Of a DNA stretch of 64,000 bases, positions 34,930-46,551 are shown in pieces. The stretch's first letter is position 1. Each line of letters starts with the position of its first letter. The notes under the pieces are model-generated. The model was given only the letters and a program-made list of their open reading frames with translations. It searched no databases and was not told the origin of the DNA. The DNA is from Hordeum vulgare subsp. vulgare. Its lineage: Eukaryota > Streptophyta > Magnoliopsida > Poales > Poaceae. The translations under genes and the position numbers were made by a program. The stretch covers positions 194,327,468-194,391,467 of the forward strand of contig NC_058522.1 in the NCBI RefSeq assembly GCF_904849725.1, given 5' to 3'.

Positions 34930-35276
34930 GGTGCACCCTCTTTGCCGTCCGCCTCCCGACGGCACAGAGGAGAAAATCGAACGACAAAGAGAGAGGTCGT
35001 TAGGGGGGAGAGAGGGGGTGCGGGGTGGGCCAGCCGAGCGCTTTGCCGCCTGCCTAAGTGATATTTGCCGTGAGCCCAGCTCTTTGCCGTCAGCCTGAGT
35101 GGTGTTCGCCGTGAGCCAGCAGACGACAAAGAAGCACCAGATGGCAAAGACCCTCTCTGCCATCAGCCTCCTCTTTGTCGTCTGGTTTCTGGTAGCTGAT
35201 GGCAAAGAGGGTCTTTGCCATCAGCCAGCAGACAGCAAAGAAGCAGCAGATGGCAAAAAACTATTTTCCAGTAGTG
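34930..35276. repeat. Right subterminal repeats and TIR of CACTA-B
   Basis: Repeated CTTTGCCGTC/GACGGCAAAG and degenerate forms (GATGGCAAAG, GACGACAAAG) in both orientations, ending with TTTTCCAGTAGTG. Confidence 0.9.
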
Positions 35277-35279
35277 ACT

Positions 35280-35377
35280 CTTGTTATTGAGTTTCTGTGT
35301 ATTATGTGAGCATTGGTCTCTGGGATCATTGCACATGAGCATTCGGTGATCGCGACTTACAAGTCGGGGTCCCCATA
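35280..35377 (+). repeat. 5' LTR of element E, last 98 bp
   Basis: Continues the LTR after CACTA-B: ends AAGTCGGGGTCCCCATA, matching GTCGGGGTCCCCACA at the ends of the solo LTR (44680) and of F's LTR (50572, inverted). The canonical terminal CA has become TA. Confidence 0.85.
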
Positions 35378-35381
35378 GAGC

Positions 35382-35394
35382 TGGTATCATAGCC
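35382..35394 (+). promoter_or_regulatory. Primer binding site of element E (initiator Met tRNA)
   Basis: TGGTATCATAGCC, four bases after the LTR end; one mismatch to TGGTATCAGAGCC complementary to the 3' end of initiator methionine tRNA. F has the perfect version at the same spacing. Confidence 0.85.
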
Positions 35395-35689
35395 ATCCTG
35401 ACTATATGAAGCCTTAGTTAGCATGGATGTCAGATAGGACAAAACCCCTCTCAAAAGATACACCTAGCGATTACACTTAGGAGTTTATGCATCTCTGACC
35501 TCTTCCACTCTGGTTTCAAAACCCTTTACTGACACCTCTCCTTAAACCTTGTAGAAGGCCGTCGTACCCTAAAGCCTCCTAGAGTCCGGCTTTCCCCTAC
35601 TCCTGCTGGGCAGCCTCGCGAAGTGTCAGGTCTGCAGATCACTCGTTTTCCCCTACCATGATCACTGGCTTAATGCCGCCAAGAAGTAG

Positions 35690-36323
35690 TACCACGTTGA
35701 TGTGGTCGTGAAGGCAAATGAGTCCCTGTCTGGTTCTTTTTTTAAGGACCGCAGATGGAGACTCTGTTCTTAGCAGTCGAGACAGCAGCGCGGAAGGCCC
35801 TCAGCAACCTTCACAACATTCTTCTAGAGATGTGCGACGAACAGGCTAATCGTCACTTGCCTTTAATGAAGAGTGAGATTGGCGAGACTTGGACGTTGAC
35901 CCCATCCCCGGAAGAAGGAGCACCGCTCAGATTTCAGACCTACTTCAGCCTCTCTGCCGACAGTCTAGCTCACAACCTGATCAAGGAATCAGTGAAGCTC
36001 CGCCATGAACATCGCCACACTCATGAGCTACTCCGCCAAGCTAAGACGAAGACTTGCAAGATCAAGAAGGATGGAGCTCCTGAGGGGAACCTGTTGTTGC
36101 ATACACAGGAGGAGTACCTCCAGCTAGGGACTCATCCACACAGAGTGATCACATGAGTGGAAGGGAGTATCGCGAGCTCTTCACCGCTGCACCGGTGAAG
36201 TGTTGTCGTGATGGAACTCCTCATTCCCCAACTCTCTTGATAGGGGACGATGCCTGTGCAGATGATGACTAAGAGGAAGAGTAAGAGGAGCGTGAATACG
36301 AGACAAAGCACTCCACTACTTGA
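35690..36323 (+). pseudogene. Extra ORF upstream of gag in element E
   Basis: Not gag and not pol. The frame YHVDVVVKANES starts near 35690; a shift near the T-run at 35738-35745 leads to the open frame 35755-36156 with AVETAARKALSNL, RHLP and PSPEEGAPLRFQTYFSLSAD, then a basic helix with RHEHRHTHELLRQAK. A second shift near 36155 leads to an acidic C terminus ending KHSTT at 36323. The same sequence of motifs occurs upstream of gag in D and as the sole ORF of F, so it is a conserved element protein. Function unknown. Two frameshifts and stops make this copy defective. Confidence 0.65.
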
Positions 36324-36480
36324 GTCCAAGAACCCCTATGGTAGGAGAACTATGAATCCCTCATGCGAAGTCGAGTCAGTGTAATGGTTGAGATGAAACC
36401 ATGCACGATGGTTGTTTGCTTTTCTGTTTGTGTCTTGATGCAAATCGCGCTTCTTCCTTAGGCAACATGTAAGCGGCTAC
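36324..36480 (+). other. Post-ORF leader of element E; gag N-terminal part missing
   Basis: 36330-36465 aligns by eye with F at about 49376-49515 (inverted), including TGAAACCATG and a GTTTGTTTG-like T-rich tract. It then jumps directly to the gag zinc knuckle. D has several hundred bases of gag before its knuckle, so E has lost the capsid-coding part. Confidence 0.5.
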
Positions 36481-37190
36481 ATAACTTACAACTATGGTGG
36501 CAAGACCAACGACTTCGGGCAAGTCACTTGCTTTGGGTGTGGACAGCCTGGACACATCTCGAGGCAGTGCCCCAGCAAAAAGCCAGATGCATCGCGCCCC
36601 AATGCGCCAAACCAGGGACCAGGCCGTGGAGCGCCACCCGGGAACCAAGCTCCTCACAACCCGCCCATCAATGGCAAGGGTCGTGTAGATCACGTCTCTG
36701 CAAAGGAAGCCGAGGAGGACCCGGATGTCGTACTGGGTACGTTCCTTGTCAACTCAACTCCGGCAACAATTATGTTTGATTGTGGTGCTTCGCATTCTTT
36801 TGTCACCTAGAAGTTTGCACTAGAGAGTGAATTCAAGCCTACACTCCTGAATGATCACATGGCGGTACAAACCCCGGGTGCAGTATTGAGGACCTAGCTA
36901 GGGTGTAGAGGAGTTGGGATCAGCATCAACGGGGTAGACTTCTTAGTAGATCTCATCGTCCTTAAGTCACAAGGCTTGGAGGTGATCCTTGGTATGGATT
37001 GGTTAGACAAACACCAAGGCATGTTGGACTGTGCCAAGAGGGCTATTACGATGACCAATAGCCAAGGAGTCGAGGTCAAGTACGTTCCCAACTCTACCTC
37101 CAGCCAAGCCCCTCACGTTAATTGCCTTTCGCGAGTTGAGATGGATCAAGTACTAGTGGTATATGAGTACCGAGATATCTTTCCTAACTA
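36480..37190 (+). pseudogene. Element E gag C-terminus and aspartic protease
   Basis: A CCHC zinc knuckle CFGCGQPGHISRQC at about 36528-36570 marks nucleocapsid, which binds RNA. A Pro/Asn linker and DHVSAKEAEEDPDVVLGTF lead to the protease active site MFDCGASHSFVT (Asp codon 36778-36780) and the later ILGMDW motif near 36990. TAG codons follow the active site (36808) and lie near 36895 and 37190, so no full protein can be made. Confidence 0.82.
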
Positions 37191-38560
37191 ACTGCCCAGA
37201 ATGCCACATGATCGTGACGTTGACTTCATGATTGAGATAATGCTCGGAGCTGGACACATCTATAAGAAGCCCTATAGAATGGGATCCGAAGAATTGGCTA
37301 AGCAGAAGGAGCAACTGGCTGAGCAGCTCAGAAAGGATTCATACCTCCTAGCTCCTCTCCTCGGGGATCGCCTCTTATATTTGTGACAAAGAAGGACGGG
37401 ACCATCTGGCTCTATGTTGATTACCGTTCTCTCAATGAAGTCATAATGAAGAACAAGTATCCGCTCCCCAAGATTAAAGACCCGTTCGATCACCTGAATG
37501 GTTCCAAGGTGTTCTCCAAGATCGATCTCACGTCCGGACATTACTAGTTGAAGATCAGACCCTAGGATATCACGAAGACAGCGTTTGTGACCAGATATGA
37601 CACGTATGAGTACACGTCATGTAATTTGGGTTAACCAATGCCCCAACCTACTTCATGTACCTCATGAACAAAGTCTTCATGGATTTTCTGGACAAGTTTG
37701 TTGTTGCCTTCATCGATGACACACTCGTCTTCTCCAAGTCTAAAGAAGAGCATGATCAACAGTAGAGGATGGTGCTAGAAAAGCTGCGAGAGCGCATGCA
37801 TTATGCCAAGTTCAACTAATGTGAATTTTGGCTGCGTGAAGTTGGGTTCTTGGGTCATGTGATGACGGTGATTGGATTGTCATTTGACCGTGCCAAGATT
37901 GAAGTTGTGACGATGTGGGAATCACCAATCATTGTGAAGGAAGTCATGAGCCTACTCGGACTCACGGGATACTATCGCAAGTTCGTCGAAGGATTCTCAA
38001 GCATCGCCCGAACTATGACTGAACTCTTGAATAAGGACAAGAAGTTCGAATGGACACCGAAGTGCGAGGAAAGCTTCCAAGAGCTCAAGAAGAGGTTGAC
38101 AACAGCCCCAATTATGTCCACCCCCGATATTCACAAGTATTTTGTTATATATTATGATGGCTGAAGGACCGGGCTTGGTGGTCTCCTGATGCAAGAAGGT
38201 AGAGTCGTGGCATATGTGTCCTCACGAAGAGAACTATGCCACTCACGATCTTGAGTTGGCAATAGTGGTTCACGCTTCAAAGACATGGCGACATTACCTT
38301 CTAGGGAAGCGGTGTGAGATATACACAGACCACTAGAGTTTGAAGTATATTTTCACTTAGAAGGAATTGAACATGAGGCAACGTAGATGGTTGGAGTTGA
38401 TTAAAGATTATTACCTCAATATTCAATACCACCCCAAAAAGGTCAATGCGGTAGCAGATGCCTTAGGTAGAAAGGCTTGTTCCTTGAATGTTATGATCAA
38501 GGAAAGGCTACACACCTTGTATGAGGAACTTGAGAGCTTCGGATCGGGGCTAGTCACATG
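37191..38560 (+). pseudogene. Element E reverse transcriptase and RNase H
   Basis: RT motifs in order: [47 protein letters not shown], and the catalytic box FIDDTLVFS at about 37709-37735 (both Asp present; the usual Tyr is Phe). The RNase H part has KFEWTPKCEESFQELKKRLT, LGGLLMQ and TDH followed by a stop. At least eight in-frame stops (for example in GHY*, TDH*SLKY) and frame changes occur. Gypsy order confirmed by what follows. Confidence 0.85.
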
Positions 38561-38599
38561 AGAATTCTTTGCCAACCTTGAAGCAAAGCCTACACTGAT

Positions 38600-40040
38600 G
38601 GACGATATCAAGGAAGCTCAAAACGGACACGAGATCATCAAAGGTATCAAGAAGAAGATCAAGGATGGCAAGGCCCTAGTATTCTCCTTGGATGAGCATT
38701 GAGTCGTGTGGTATGGGGACAACATTTGCGTACCCAACAAAGCTGAGCTCAAGAACCTAATATTGCAAGAAGCACACGACACTCCATACTCTATTCACCC
38801 TCGAGGAACCAAGATGTACCAAGAACTCAAGGTAATGTTCTGGTGGCACGACATGAAGAGAGAGATAGCATCTTATGTCACTGAATGCGACATATGCCAC
38901 AGGGTTAAGGCTGAGCATCAGCGACCCACTGGACTGCTACAACCTCTCCAAGTGTGTGAATGGAAGTGGGACAAGGTCGGGATGGACTTCATCACCGATA
39001 TGCCCCGATCAAGCAGGCGGCATGATTCGATTTGGGTGATTGTCGATCACCTAACCAAGGTGGCCAATTTCGTTTCCGTCAAGACAACATACACACCTAA
39101 CCAGTTGGCAAGTCCCTACATCAATCGCATTGTGATCCTTCATGGAGTACCTAAGGAGATTGTGTCAGATCGTGGCATCGAGTTCACCTCCAGATTCTGG
39201 AACAGATTCCAAGAGGCCTTAGGAACCTACCTATGCTTTCGCACCGCTTTTCACCCTCACTCTGAAGGGCACACGAAGCGGGTAAACCAGATACTCGAGG
39301 TCATGCTCCATGCTTGTGTCTTGGCTTGTGGAGCCAAGTCGAAGGTTTTTTTTCCTTTTGACAAGTTCTCCTACAACAACAGCTATCAGACCAGCCTCTA
39401 GATAGCACCATTTGACGTGTTGTATGGTCACAAGTGTCATACTCCCCTCAACTGGTCTGAAATCTTTGAAGGGCTTGTGATCGCACCAGATGTCCTCCGG
39501 CAAGCAAAAGAGCAGATTCAACTCGTTAGGGAACGTCTAGAGGCCACCAAATCAAGGCAGAAGAGCTACAACAACTCCCACCATCGAGACATGAGATTCC
39601 GAGTTGGTGACTGTGTATATATTAGGGTCACATCTCTCAAGGGGACCAAGTGCTTCCACGTCAAAGAAAGGCTCGCACCAAGATACGTTGGCCCCTTCAA
39701 GATCATCGACATGCGTGGAGAAGTTTCCTACCAGATGGAGTTACCAACCCAGCTTTCGGGTGTGCACAACATTTTCCACGTGTCGCAGCTCCGGATTTGC
39801 CTCCAAGTTCTCAACCGCCCTGAGCTCTACAATGACATCAATCATCAAGCCATCGATTTTGAGCCAGACCTCATTTATCGTGAGTGGCCAATCCGCATCC
39901 CTGATGAGGACGAGCATTTTACCAGAAGCCACACCATCAAGTACTGCAAGGTCCAATGGAGCAACCACACTGAAGCAGAAGCAACATGGGAGCGCCAACA
40001 TTACCTCAAATCCGAGTTTCCTTCTCTTTTTGGAGTTTAG
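38600..40040 (+). pseudogene. Element E integrase with chromodomain-like tail
   Basis: HHCC zinc domain (HDTPYSIH...CDICH), then the catalytic core with Asp in GMDFITDMP and in SDRGIEFTSRFW. The expected Glu is Lys: the codon at 39276-39278 is AAG in HTKRVNQ where families have TERVN, so the core is inactive. One frame runs from 38706 to 40040 with a single TAG at 39399-39401. The C terminus has YVGPF, HNIFHVSQLR and a chromodomain-like YREWPIRI...CKVQWSNHTEAEATWE, as in Tekay/Del chromoviruses, where it steers integration toward heterochromatin. Confidence 0.88.
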
Positions 40041-40083
40041 TCTAGGAATCTCAGGGATGAGATTATTGTAAACGGGATAGGCC

Positions 40084-40520
40084 TGTCGCACCCTGTGTTT
40101 GTACCTCTTTTACAAAATTTTCTTGTGAAAAATTGGAACCAATTAAAAATTTTGTGTGCATGTGATGGTTGACTTGGTTGCTTCTTGCTTATGTGATTGG
40201 TTGTGTTTTTAATTCCCAAACTTATTCTTCTCTCTAAAAACTCATTTCCTTGACCGAAACCATTGACCAATGAGCATTCCATGTGTATTTGTCGAGCAAC
40301 TATTTAAAAAAAATATTATTTCAACAAAAAGGCATATATTTATTTTGACGTTTCAAACCGCTCATTTAGGATTTCTACTACAAGTCCCTAACTTAGGATG
40401 GAGGTTTGGCCCCAAAGATTTTATTTGGATTCTATTATTCAAAATACTTCCAAAATCCACAAAATAATTTTTTTGAAGTTATTTTCCTATTTTATTTAAA
40501 CACAATTTTCTAAGGCCAAA
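40084..40520 (+). repeat. 3' LTR of element E, first segment
   Basis: Begins TGTCGCACCCTGTG, preceded by a decayed polypurine tract (TAAACGGGATAGG). Aligns with 14136-14570. Interrupted at 40520 by the solo LTR. Confidence 0.88.
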
Positions 40521-43500
40521 TGTCACACCCTGTTTTTACCTTACTTCAACTGCAACTTTCCAAAAATCTGAGTTTATTAAAAATATTTAAGCAAGTGCCA
40601 TGAGTGCCATGATTTCCATTGTTTGTGTGCATGTGTGAATGAGTTGATCCAAAAACAACATTTTTACAAGATGATATTTTCTCAAGAACCTTTTCCTCAT
40701 TTTTGACTATTCCAAAACCTTGCTTTGGGTTTGCACTACAAGTCCCTTATGTCATGGGAGTGCCTTCACCCAAAGATGGTTATCTCATTTTAGCATTATT
40801 TTAACTCTCCAAAATCATAAAATAATTATTTTCTAAAATATTTTTTTTTTGCATGTCCTTTTTTGAGGCCAAAAATGATATTTCTAGATGGAAAATTACT
40901 TTTCTGCCTTAAAAAAATCTGAGAAAATTTGGACATACTAAGAGGACATATATTTTCCATACATAAGGTTTTCAACCCCTATTTATGTTCAAAATATTTG
41001 AGCAAGTCCTGGATAACCTGTTCCGTCTGTTTTTTCCTTTTGAAATATTTCCAATAAATTCCCAGAAAATTCTAGCATGCCTCCCAAGCTATATATGGTG
41101 GCCATGCCAAATTTCACCTCATTCCAAAGTAGTTTGGTTTGCCAAATAATCCTAAAACACTTTGTGTCCATAATCAAGTTGAAGCAACTCTACATAGCAA
41201 AGTTTGTCCAAATGACTTGAAACTTTGCAAGAGTGCTCAACACCCCAAATAAGGAGTCCCTCCCAAAAATTGGATTTGTGGGGATTAAGTTACCCACATT
41301 CCCTTTAGAAAGGACAAAACTATCCATTTGGGGGTGCTTTCAAGTTTACACTGCCAAACTTGTCCAATGGAGCTCAGATTTAGTGGAGCATCCTATTTTG
41401 CATCAAACCCCTATTAACTTCATCACCAGTGGAAGACGGTAGCTACCCCCAAACACCCGTCGAACACCTTCTGTTGGCATGGTAAAACAACACTTATCTC
41501 ACTCTACACCCACACCCTTTCGACCAAACTCTTAGTGCAAGCAGCCAACACCACTCCTCAACTCCAGACGAGTGGCCCCTCTCTGGTTCCAAGCAGAAGT
41601 GCCCAAAATCTCCATTTTAAGTTCTCGCTCAAGTCTCACATCTCCTCTTTAAGCACTTCCTTTGACCAGCAGGGAGACCCTTGGCTCTCAAACGGTTAGG
41701 GATCATCCAGCCCAACCCCAGGACATGCCAAACGCAGCCAAAGCACCCCAGAGCGCGCCAGTATACCGTGGCATGCCAAAACTATGCTCTGGGCGTGCTA
41801 CAGAGTGCACCCGAGGCTAAGGTCACCAGCCCCACCGATTCTCACCTCCCCTCGATGCCTCTCCACGTCTCCGACAACCCACCGGAATCAGGGCAGCCTC
41901 AGGGCCCCTCCTCCCCCTCTGTGCTGACTAGAGCGACGTGTGCCCGCGCGCACTAGATTCGGCCAGAAGAACGTGGCCACGCATCACGCGCGCACCTCGT
42001 CCCCTCTCTCTCTCGTTAAGTCACTGGGGTCCTAAACCACGTCCGCAAGACCATGTTTTTGACCCCGAGCTCTCTCTGCCTCTCCTGCAAGCCACGGGGA
42101 AACCACCGGTGCTCCCCGCTCGGTGCACCGTCAATGGCCTATAAATAGGCCTCCCCCTCGCTCCAACACCCTCACACCACTCCTCGAGAGCTGCAATCGA
42201 GCCCCTAGCCACCCCATTCAAGCACAGCAAGCTGCGATGCTCGAGATCGACCGAGGCCCCGCCGCTTCGGAGCTCCATCAATCTCAGGCTACAGGCCAGC
42301 TCTCGCACTCCTCTCACTTCCTCCGTGACTGTAGTGAGCTCAGGGAGCTTCCCCACCTCTTCCCTGAGCGAATCCCTGCCTGCACCACCCATTTTCTCCA
42401 CCTCCCGAATCGACTCCACCGTTGCCTCCCAATCGTTCCTTCGACCACCAGCAGGTAGGCGGCGATGTGTTGGTTCCATTCCTACCATCGTTGGGGCATG
42501 CGGGGGTCAGTGTCGTCGCCGGCGTGCCTCCCCTCCGCTCTGTCCAGAGGAGGAGGACGACCCCGACAGGTGTGTCCCACCTGTCGGTGGCCCATCTCTC
42601 GCCCTCTCTCCTCTCTCAGCCGCTGACCGCAGGGGCCCACACATCTGGTTTGAACTTGACGGCGCGCGCGCCTGGGCTGCTGGCTATCTGACTGGCCGGT
42701 TGGCAAGTTGGGCTGTCCCAGCCACTGGTCGAGCCAGGCCAAGGCTGAGTCCCCTTTTCGTTTTATTTTTAGTCTATTTTTAAAAGATTTTTAGAGAGAT
42801 TATTCTTTAATCAAATTTAATTATTTTCCACCACAATTCTTCTAAAAATATGTAGAATTTAATAGAGGTGTTATACAAATTTTTATGAAAACTTTTCTGC
42901 ATAGTTATAATTAAAAGGCTTATTTTGAATATTATAGCTCCTATTAATTGGATTTTAAAAATAATCTTTTCATCAAAACCAGAGACAAATATTTTTAAAA
43001 CTATAATATAGATTTATCAGAATAGGATATCATTTTTAAAGTGAGTTTGTCCTCTGTTTTTGAGAGAGCTACTTATTATATTGCTATTATTACGACGATA
43101 GATTTCGCGTTTGACGAAGGAGTTGGACTCGAAGACCCCGAAGACCCCAGATACCTAACTGACCAAGGCAAGCAGCCCTTTGACCATGTTTGAGCAAATA
43201 TTATTTGCATGCTAAGTAGAGAAATTACTCCCGTTGCATATGATCATGATTATTCGGTAAAGCATCGATATGGTGTTACCGATGGCTCCTCCAGAGCACT
43301 TACATTTGAGCATGACCCTACCACCTATGAGGGTCACGCTAGTATTATGTTGACAAGTAGACAGTAGTGCTACGCATTATAGAAGCATATGCATGACGAT
43401 GGTAAAGATGATATCAAAGGTTTCCGGAAACCCCGTCGGGTGCCACTAATGCCAAAGGGTGATGATGATGAGTTGGTGGCCACTTATGAAGAAGTGGTGC

Positions 43501-44680
43501 ACCGGGTATATTTGGTGTGAGTGGTTTCGGAAACAGGAATAGATTTATGATGTGTTGACCGTCCCAACCTTACATGTGCGACCACGATACCCATTTATGG
43601 GACAGGGCTTGTTGATTACTTTGGTCGGTACTAGCAAAGAGGCCACATTACTAGTGGCAGGACTGATATGTGGTCACTCTCATGATGGGTTCATACCAGG
43701 TAGGTCGACTATGTCGTTTTTACGTGTTCAGGGCACACCGTTGGTCCCGGCATGGATGATAATATCCAGAGTTGGTGCTCGTAAGACGTACATCATGTGG
43801 CTGGATACCAATCAAGTGGAACTTTTTGTCTAGTGTCGTCGAGGGAAAGGCATTGATCGGGTACTTACCTCAGGTATGTTATATACCGCGAGTCGTGGAT
43901 GACATGGAACTTTCCCGTTTCTCATGGATACAATGTACAACCTCTGCAGGGTGTAAAACTATTCGAAAAGCCGAGGCCACGGTCAAGGACACTTGGGTAA
44001 TCCTGCTTAAACAACATCCAGTTGTTTCCGCATAAACTAATTGTGTGTGTGCAAAGAGGCATGTGAAATAGTTGATATGACCAAGTTTTGTGACTTGGCA
44101 TATCGAATGAACCCGAAGAGTTCAGCCCTCGACAGATATGTTGATATCTGTAACTTGTTCTTCTGAATACCATCTAGCTTATGATGCATATTCATACCCG
44201 TCTATGATCATGTTTATTTACGTTCCACTTGCTTTCCACCAAGGTTGCATATCGCTTATTATCATAACAACTGCATTATCCACATCATGGCTGTTTGCGA
44301 GTACATTCAAAGTACTCACTATCTTGCCACTGGTTATGTTATTGACCAGACATCGAAGAACCGGAGTTTGGACAAGAATTCATCAACGGAGACGGACACA
44401 CGAACTAGGACGCTTCCCAGTCAGAATGCATGTTGGTGAAGGCTGATGGCATGGGCTCCCGTTTACTCCCAAGATTTCCGCTAGTAGTTGTATCGGTGTG
44501 ATTAGCCTTATAGGCCCTACCTATGTGAGACTTGACCATAATGGTAATTTGTTGTATTAAACGGTATGTTGGATGTAAGACTCTTAATATTCAGTATATG
44601 TGTGTTCGGTGAGCATTGATATCTGGGATCACTGAGCACGTTCATTCGGCGATCTCGACTCGTAAGTCGGGGTCCCCACA
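40521..44680 (+). mobile_element. Solo LTR of a family related to E, inserted in E's 3' LTR
   Basis: Starts TGTCACACCC at 40521 and ends GGGGTCCCCACA at 44680, about 4.16 kb, with no internal region. Flanks are CCAAA (40516-40520) and TCAAA (44681-44685), a 5-bp duplication with one C-to-T change. E's LTR sequence (AATGGTATTTCAT) resumes immediately after. Sequence is clearly diverged from E's LTR but the two termini are homologous. It was presumably formed by LTR-LTR recombination. Confidence 0.9.
42140..42148 (+). promoter_or_regulatory. TATA box of the solo LTR
   Basis: TATAAATAG inside GGCCTATAAATAGGCC, a palindromic setting, followed by a C-rich leader CTCCCCCTCGCTCCAAC. Position and context fit the U3 promoter. 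The same place in E's LTRs is decayed (CCTGTAAAAGG at 15857, CCTAAAAAAGG at 45969). Confidence 0.7.
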
Positions 44681-46030
44681 TCAAAAATGGTATTTCATAG
44701 GGAAAAATTATTTTCCTGGTTTATAAAAATTTGAGAAATTTATAGAAACTCAGTGGACATATATTTTCCATACATAAGAGTTTCAACACATGTTCATGTT
44801 AAAAATATGGGACAAAAAACCAAAAAACACTTTGTGCCTATTTCAAGCTTGTGAAATATTTCTTGGTGAAATATTGTTAATAAATCACAGGAAAATTGTA
44901 ACAAGACACACATGATAAGTGTAATGATCCTGCAAAGTTTCATCTCAATCCACGTTGTTTTGGTCCACCTATTAACCCCCAAACCCTTCGTGTCCAAAAC
45001 CAAATTTGAGAAACTATACATTGCCAAGTTTACGCAATTTCTCTCAAACATTACAGGAGTGATCCAACCCCCAAATAAGGATGCCACACCAAGTTGTGCA
45101 TTTCTAGGAGTTGACTTGCTCACCTTGGTCCATAGAAAACTCATTCTGCCCATATCTAGGATTTTTCATGTGTACATTGTCAACCTTGCTCAAATGAACT
45201 CAAACCTGGCGAATCCTACTGATTTTTCCCATCATTTAATCCTGTTAAGTTTCACTACAATTGTTCATGTTTATCTTGCCCAAACCAGCATCAAACACCT
45301 TCTAGTGATTTCATAAAACAGCCACTTGCACCCCTTCCACCCTCTTCCTTCACTCAAAAACTTTGTTACTAGTCCACTGTATAGACCCTCATCTGTAGCC
45401 GAGAGCTCCAGCTCTAGTTACACTGGAGGAGGGCAAAAACTATAATCTATTTTCTTGTTCACCCCTGGGAGAGAATTTCTCCCCCTCTCCCTTTGACCAC
45501 CACCTCTCTCCTGGGCTCCAAAGCATCCAAGGAGCATCCCCAAAGATCCCACATGCTAGTGGAAACGGTGGGGCGCACCAGAGTGCGCCAGCATGCTGTG
45601 GCATAAAAAAACTACGCTCTGGACGCGCCATAGTGCATGCTTGCATTATGGGAGGCCAGCTCCAGCCAATCCTCGCCCCCACTTGCTATCTAGCTTTGTC
45701 CGCCTCGACGACTGGTACCTGTGCAGTGTCGGTCCCCTCCTATCTCCCCTTATGCTCCCCCTAGCGACGCGTGCCCTCGCCCACCCGAAGCCGTCAGGTG
45801 ACACTCGCCACCGCGACATGCCAGGAGCCAGCCCCCGCTCCCCCTCATTCCTTTTCCAATCCCAAACCGCATCCACGAAGACCGTAGACGCATCCCCGAG
45901 ATCTCTCTCCTCCCCTGGCCGTCGCCACGGCCTCGCCGAGGCACCACATGAGGGTGGACCATGCACCGCCTAAAAAAGGCCACCCCGGGCCTCTCTATTC
46001 CCCTCTTCGACCTCCTACTTCTCCCAATCG
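44681..46030 (+). repeat. 3' LTR of element E, second segment, truncated
   Basis: Aligns with 14567-15925 of the 5' LTR. Homology stops near CTCCTACTTCTCCCAATC at about 46030, where inverted F LTR sequence begins. The missing ~2.5 kb is the distal part of the LTR. Confidence 0.85.
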
Positions 46031-46538
46031 ATCCCCAAAGTTTCTCAAATATTTGGAAAACATCAAAATATGTTTTCCTCATAAAAGACCCTTTCTGGCC
46101 TCAGAAAAAGTTATTTAAATGAAATATCAAAATAACATTTAAAATAATTATTTTGTGCTTTTGGGAAGTAATTTTGGTAAGAGGATCCAAATAAAATATT
46201 TGGGGCAAAACATCTTCCCTAATTTGAGGACTTGTTGTGCAAACCTTAATTCAGGGGTTTTTGAAAGGTTAAATCAAATAAGTGCTTTTTGTTCAAAAAT
46301 AATATTTTGTAAAAATATTTTTAACTACTATTTACATGGTATGGTCACTGGGCAAAGATTTGGATCAAGGAAGAGAGTTTTGAGAGCAGGTGGATTTTTT
46401 CTGAACTAAAACACACATAAACAAGCAAGCAATAACCAATCCAGTCAAGCACCATAAGGACACACAAAAGTTTTTAATTAGCCCTAATTTTTGAGTTATG
46501 TTCACTTAGTCATGAGAGGCAAAACAGAGGGTGTGATA
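46031..46538 (-). repeat. Proximal 0.5 kb of element F 3' LTR
   Basis: Reads TATCACACCC on the minus strand from 46538 (TG mutated to TA) and aligns with the start of E's LTR through the TTTCTGAGGCCAGAAA motif. Confidence 0.82.
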
Positions 46539-46540
46539 TA

Positions 46541-46551
46541 CCTACCCCCTT
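46541..46551 (-). promoter_or_regulatory. Polypurine tract of element F
   Basis: AAGGGGGTAGG on the minus strand immediately before the LTR; primes plus-strand synthesis in LTR elements. Confidence 0.85.

Larger units (their letters stand above)
18335..35276 (-). mobile_element. CACTA-B: full-length CACTA transposon, TSD ACT, containing CACTA-C
   Basis: The left end is CACTACAGGAATTAGC at 18335 and the right end is TTTTCCAGTAGTG ending at 35276 (CACTACTGGAAAA inverted). The flanking bases are ACT at 18332-18334 and ACT at 35277-35279, the 3-bp duplication expected of CACTA insertions. Removing the element restores GTAAGACTCTTGTTATTG, which matches the same site in the solo LTR near 44575 (GTAAGACTCTTAATATT). 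Length is 16.9 kb, or about 10.6 kb without CACTA-C. Two minus-strand genes: TNPD (33150 to 23651) then the Transposase_24-type gene (23506 to 20984). Confidence 0.95.
14136..46030 (+). mobile_element. Gypsy LTR retrotransposon E (Tekay/Del-like), nested and truncated
   Basis: The 5' LTR begins TGTCACACCC at 14136 and is split by CACTA-B. Primer site, upstream ORF, gag remnant, protease, RT, RNase H, integrase and chromodomain-like tail follow at 35382-40040. The 3' LTR starts at 40084, is split by a solo LTR at 40521-44680 and breaks off near 46030 against element F. Gene order RT-RNase H-integrase is that of Gypsy/Metaviridae. Several in-frame stops and a missing gag N-terminal part show it is defective. 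By eye the two LTR starts differ at roughly 7% of sites, suggesting an old insertion. Confidence 0.88.

Noticed and set aside
34413..35205. Long Pro/Ser- and Arg/Gly-rich ORFs (up to 238 residues)
   Set aside because: Overlapping on both strands in a G-rich minisatellite; composition, not selection, keeps them open.
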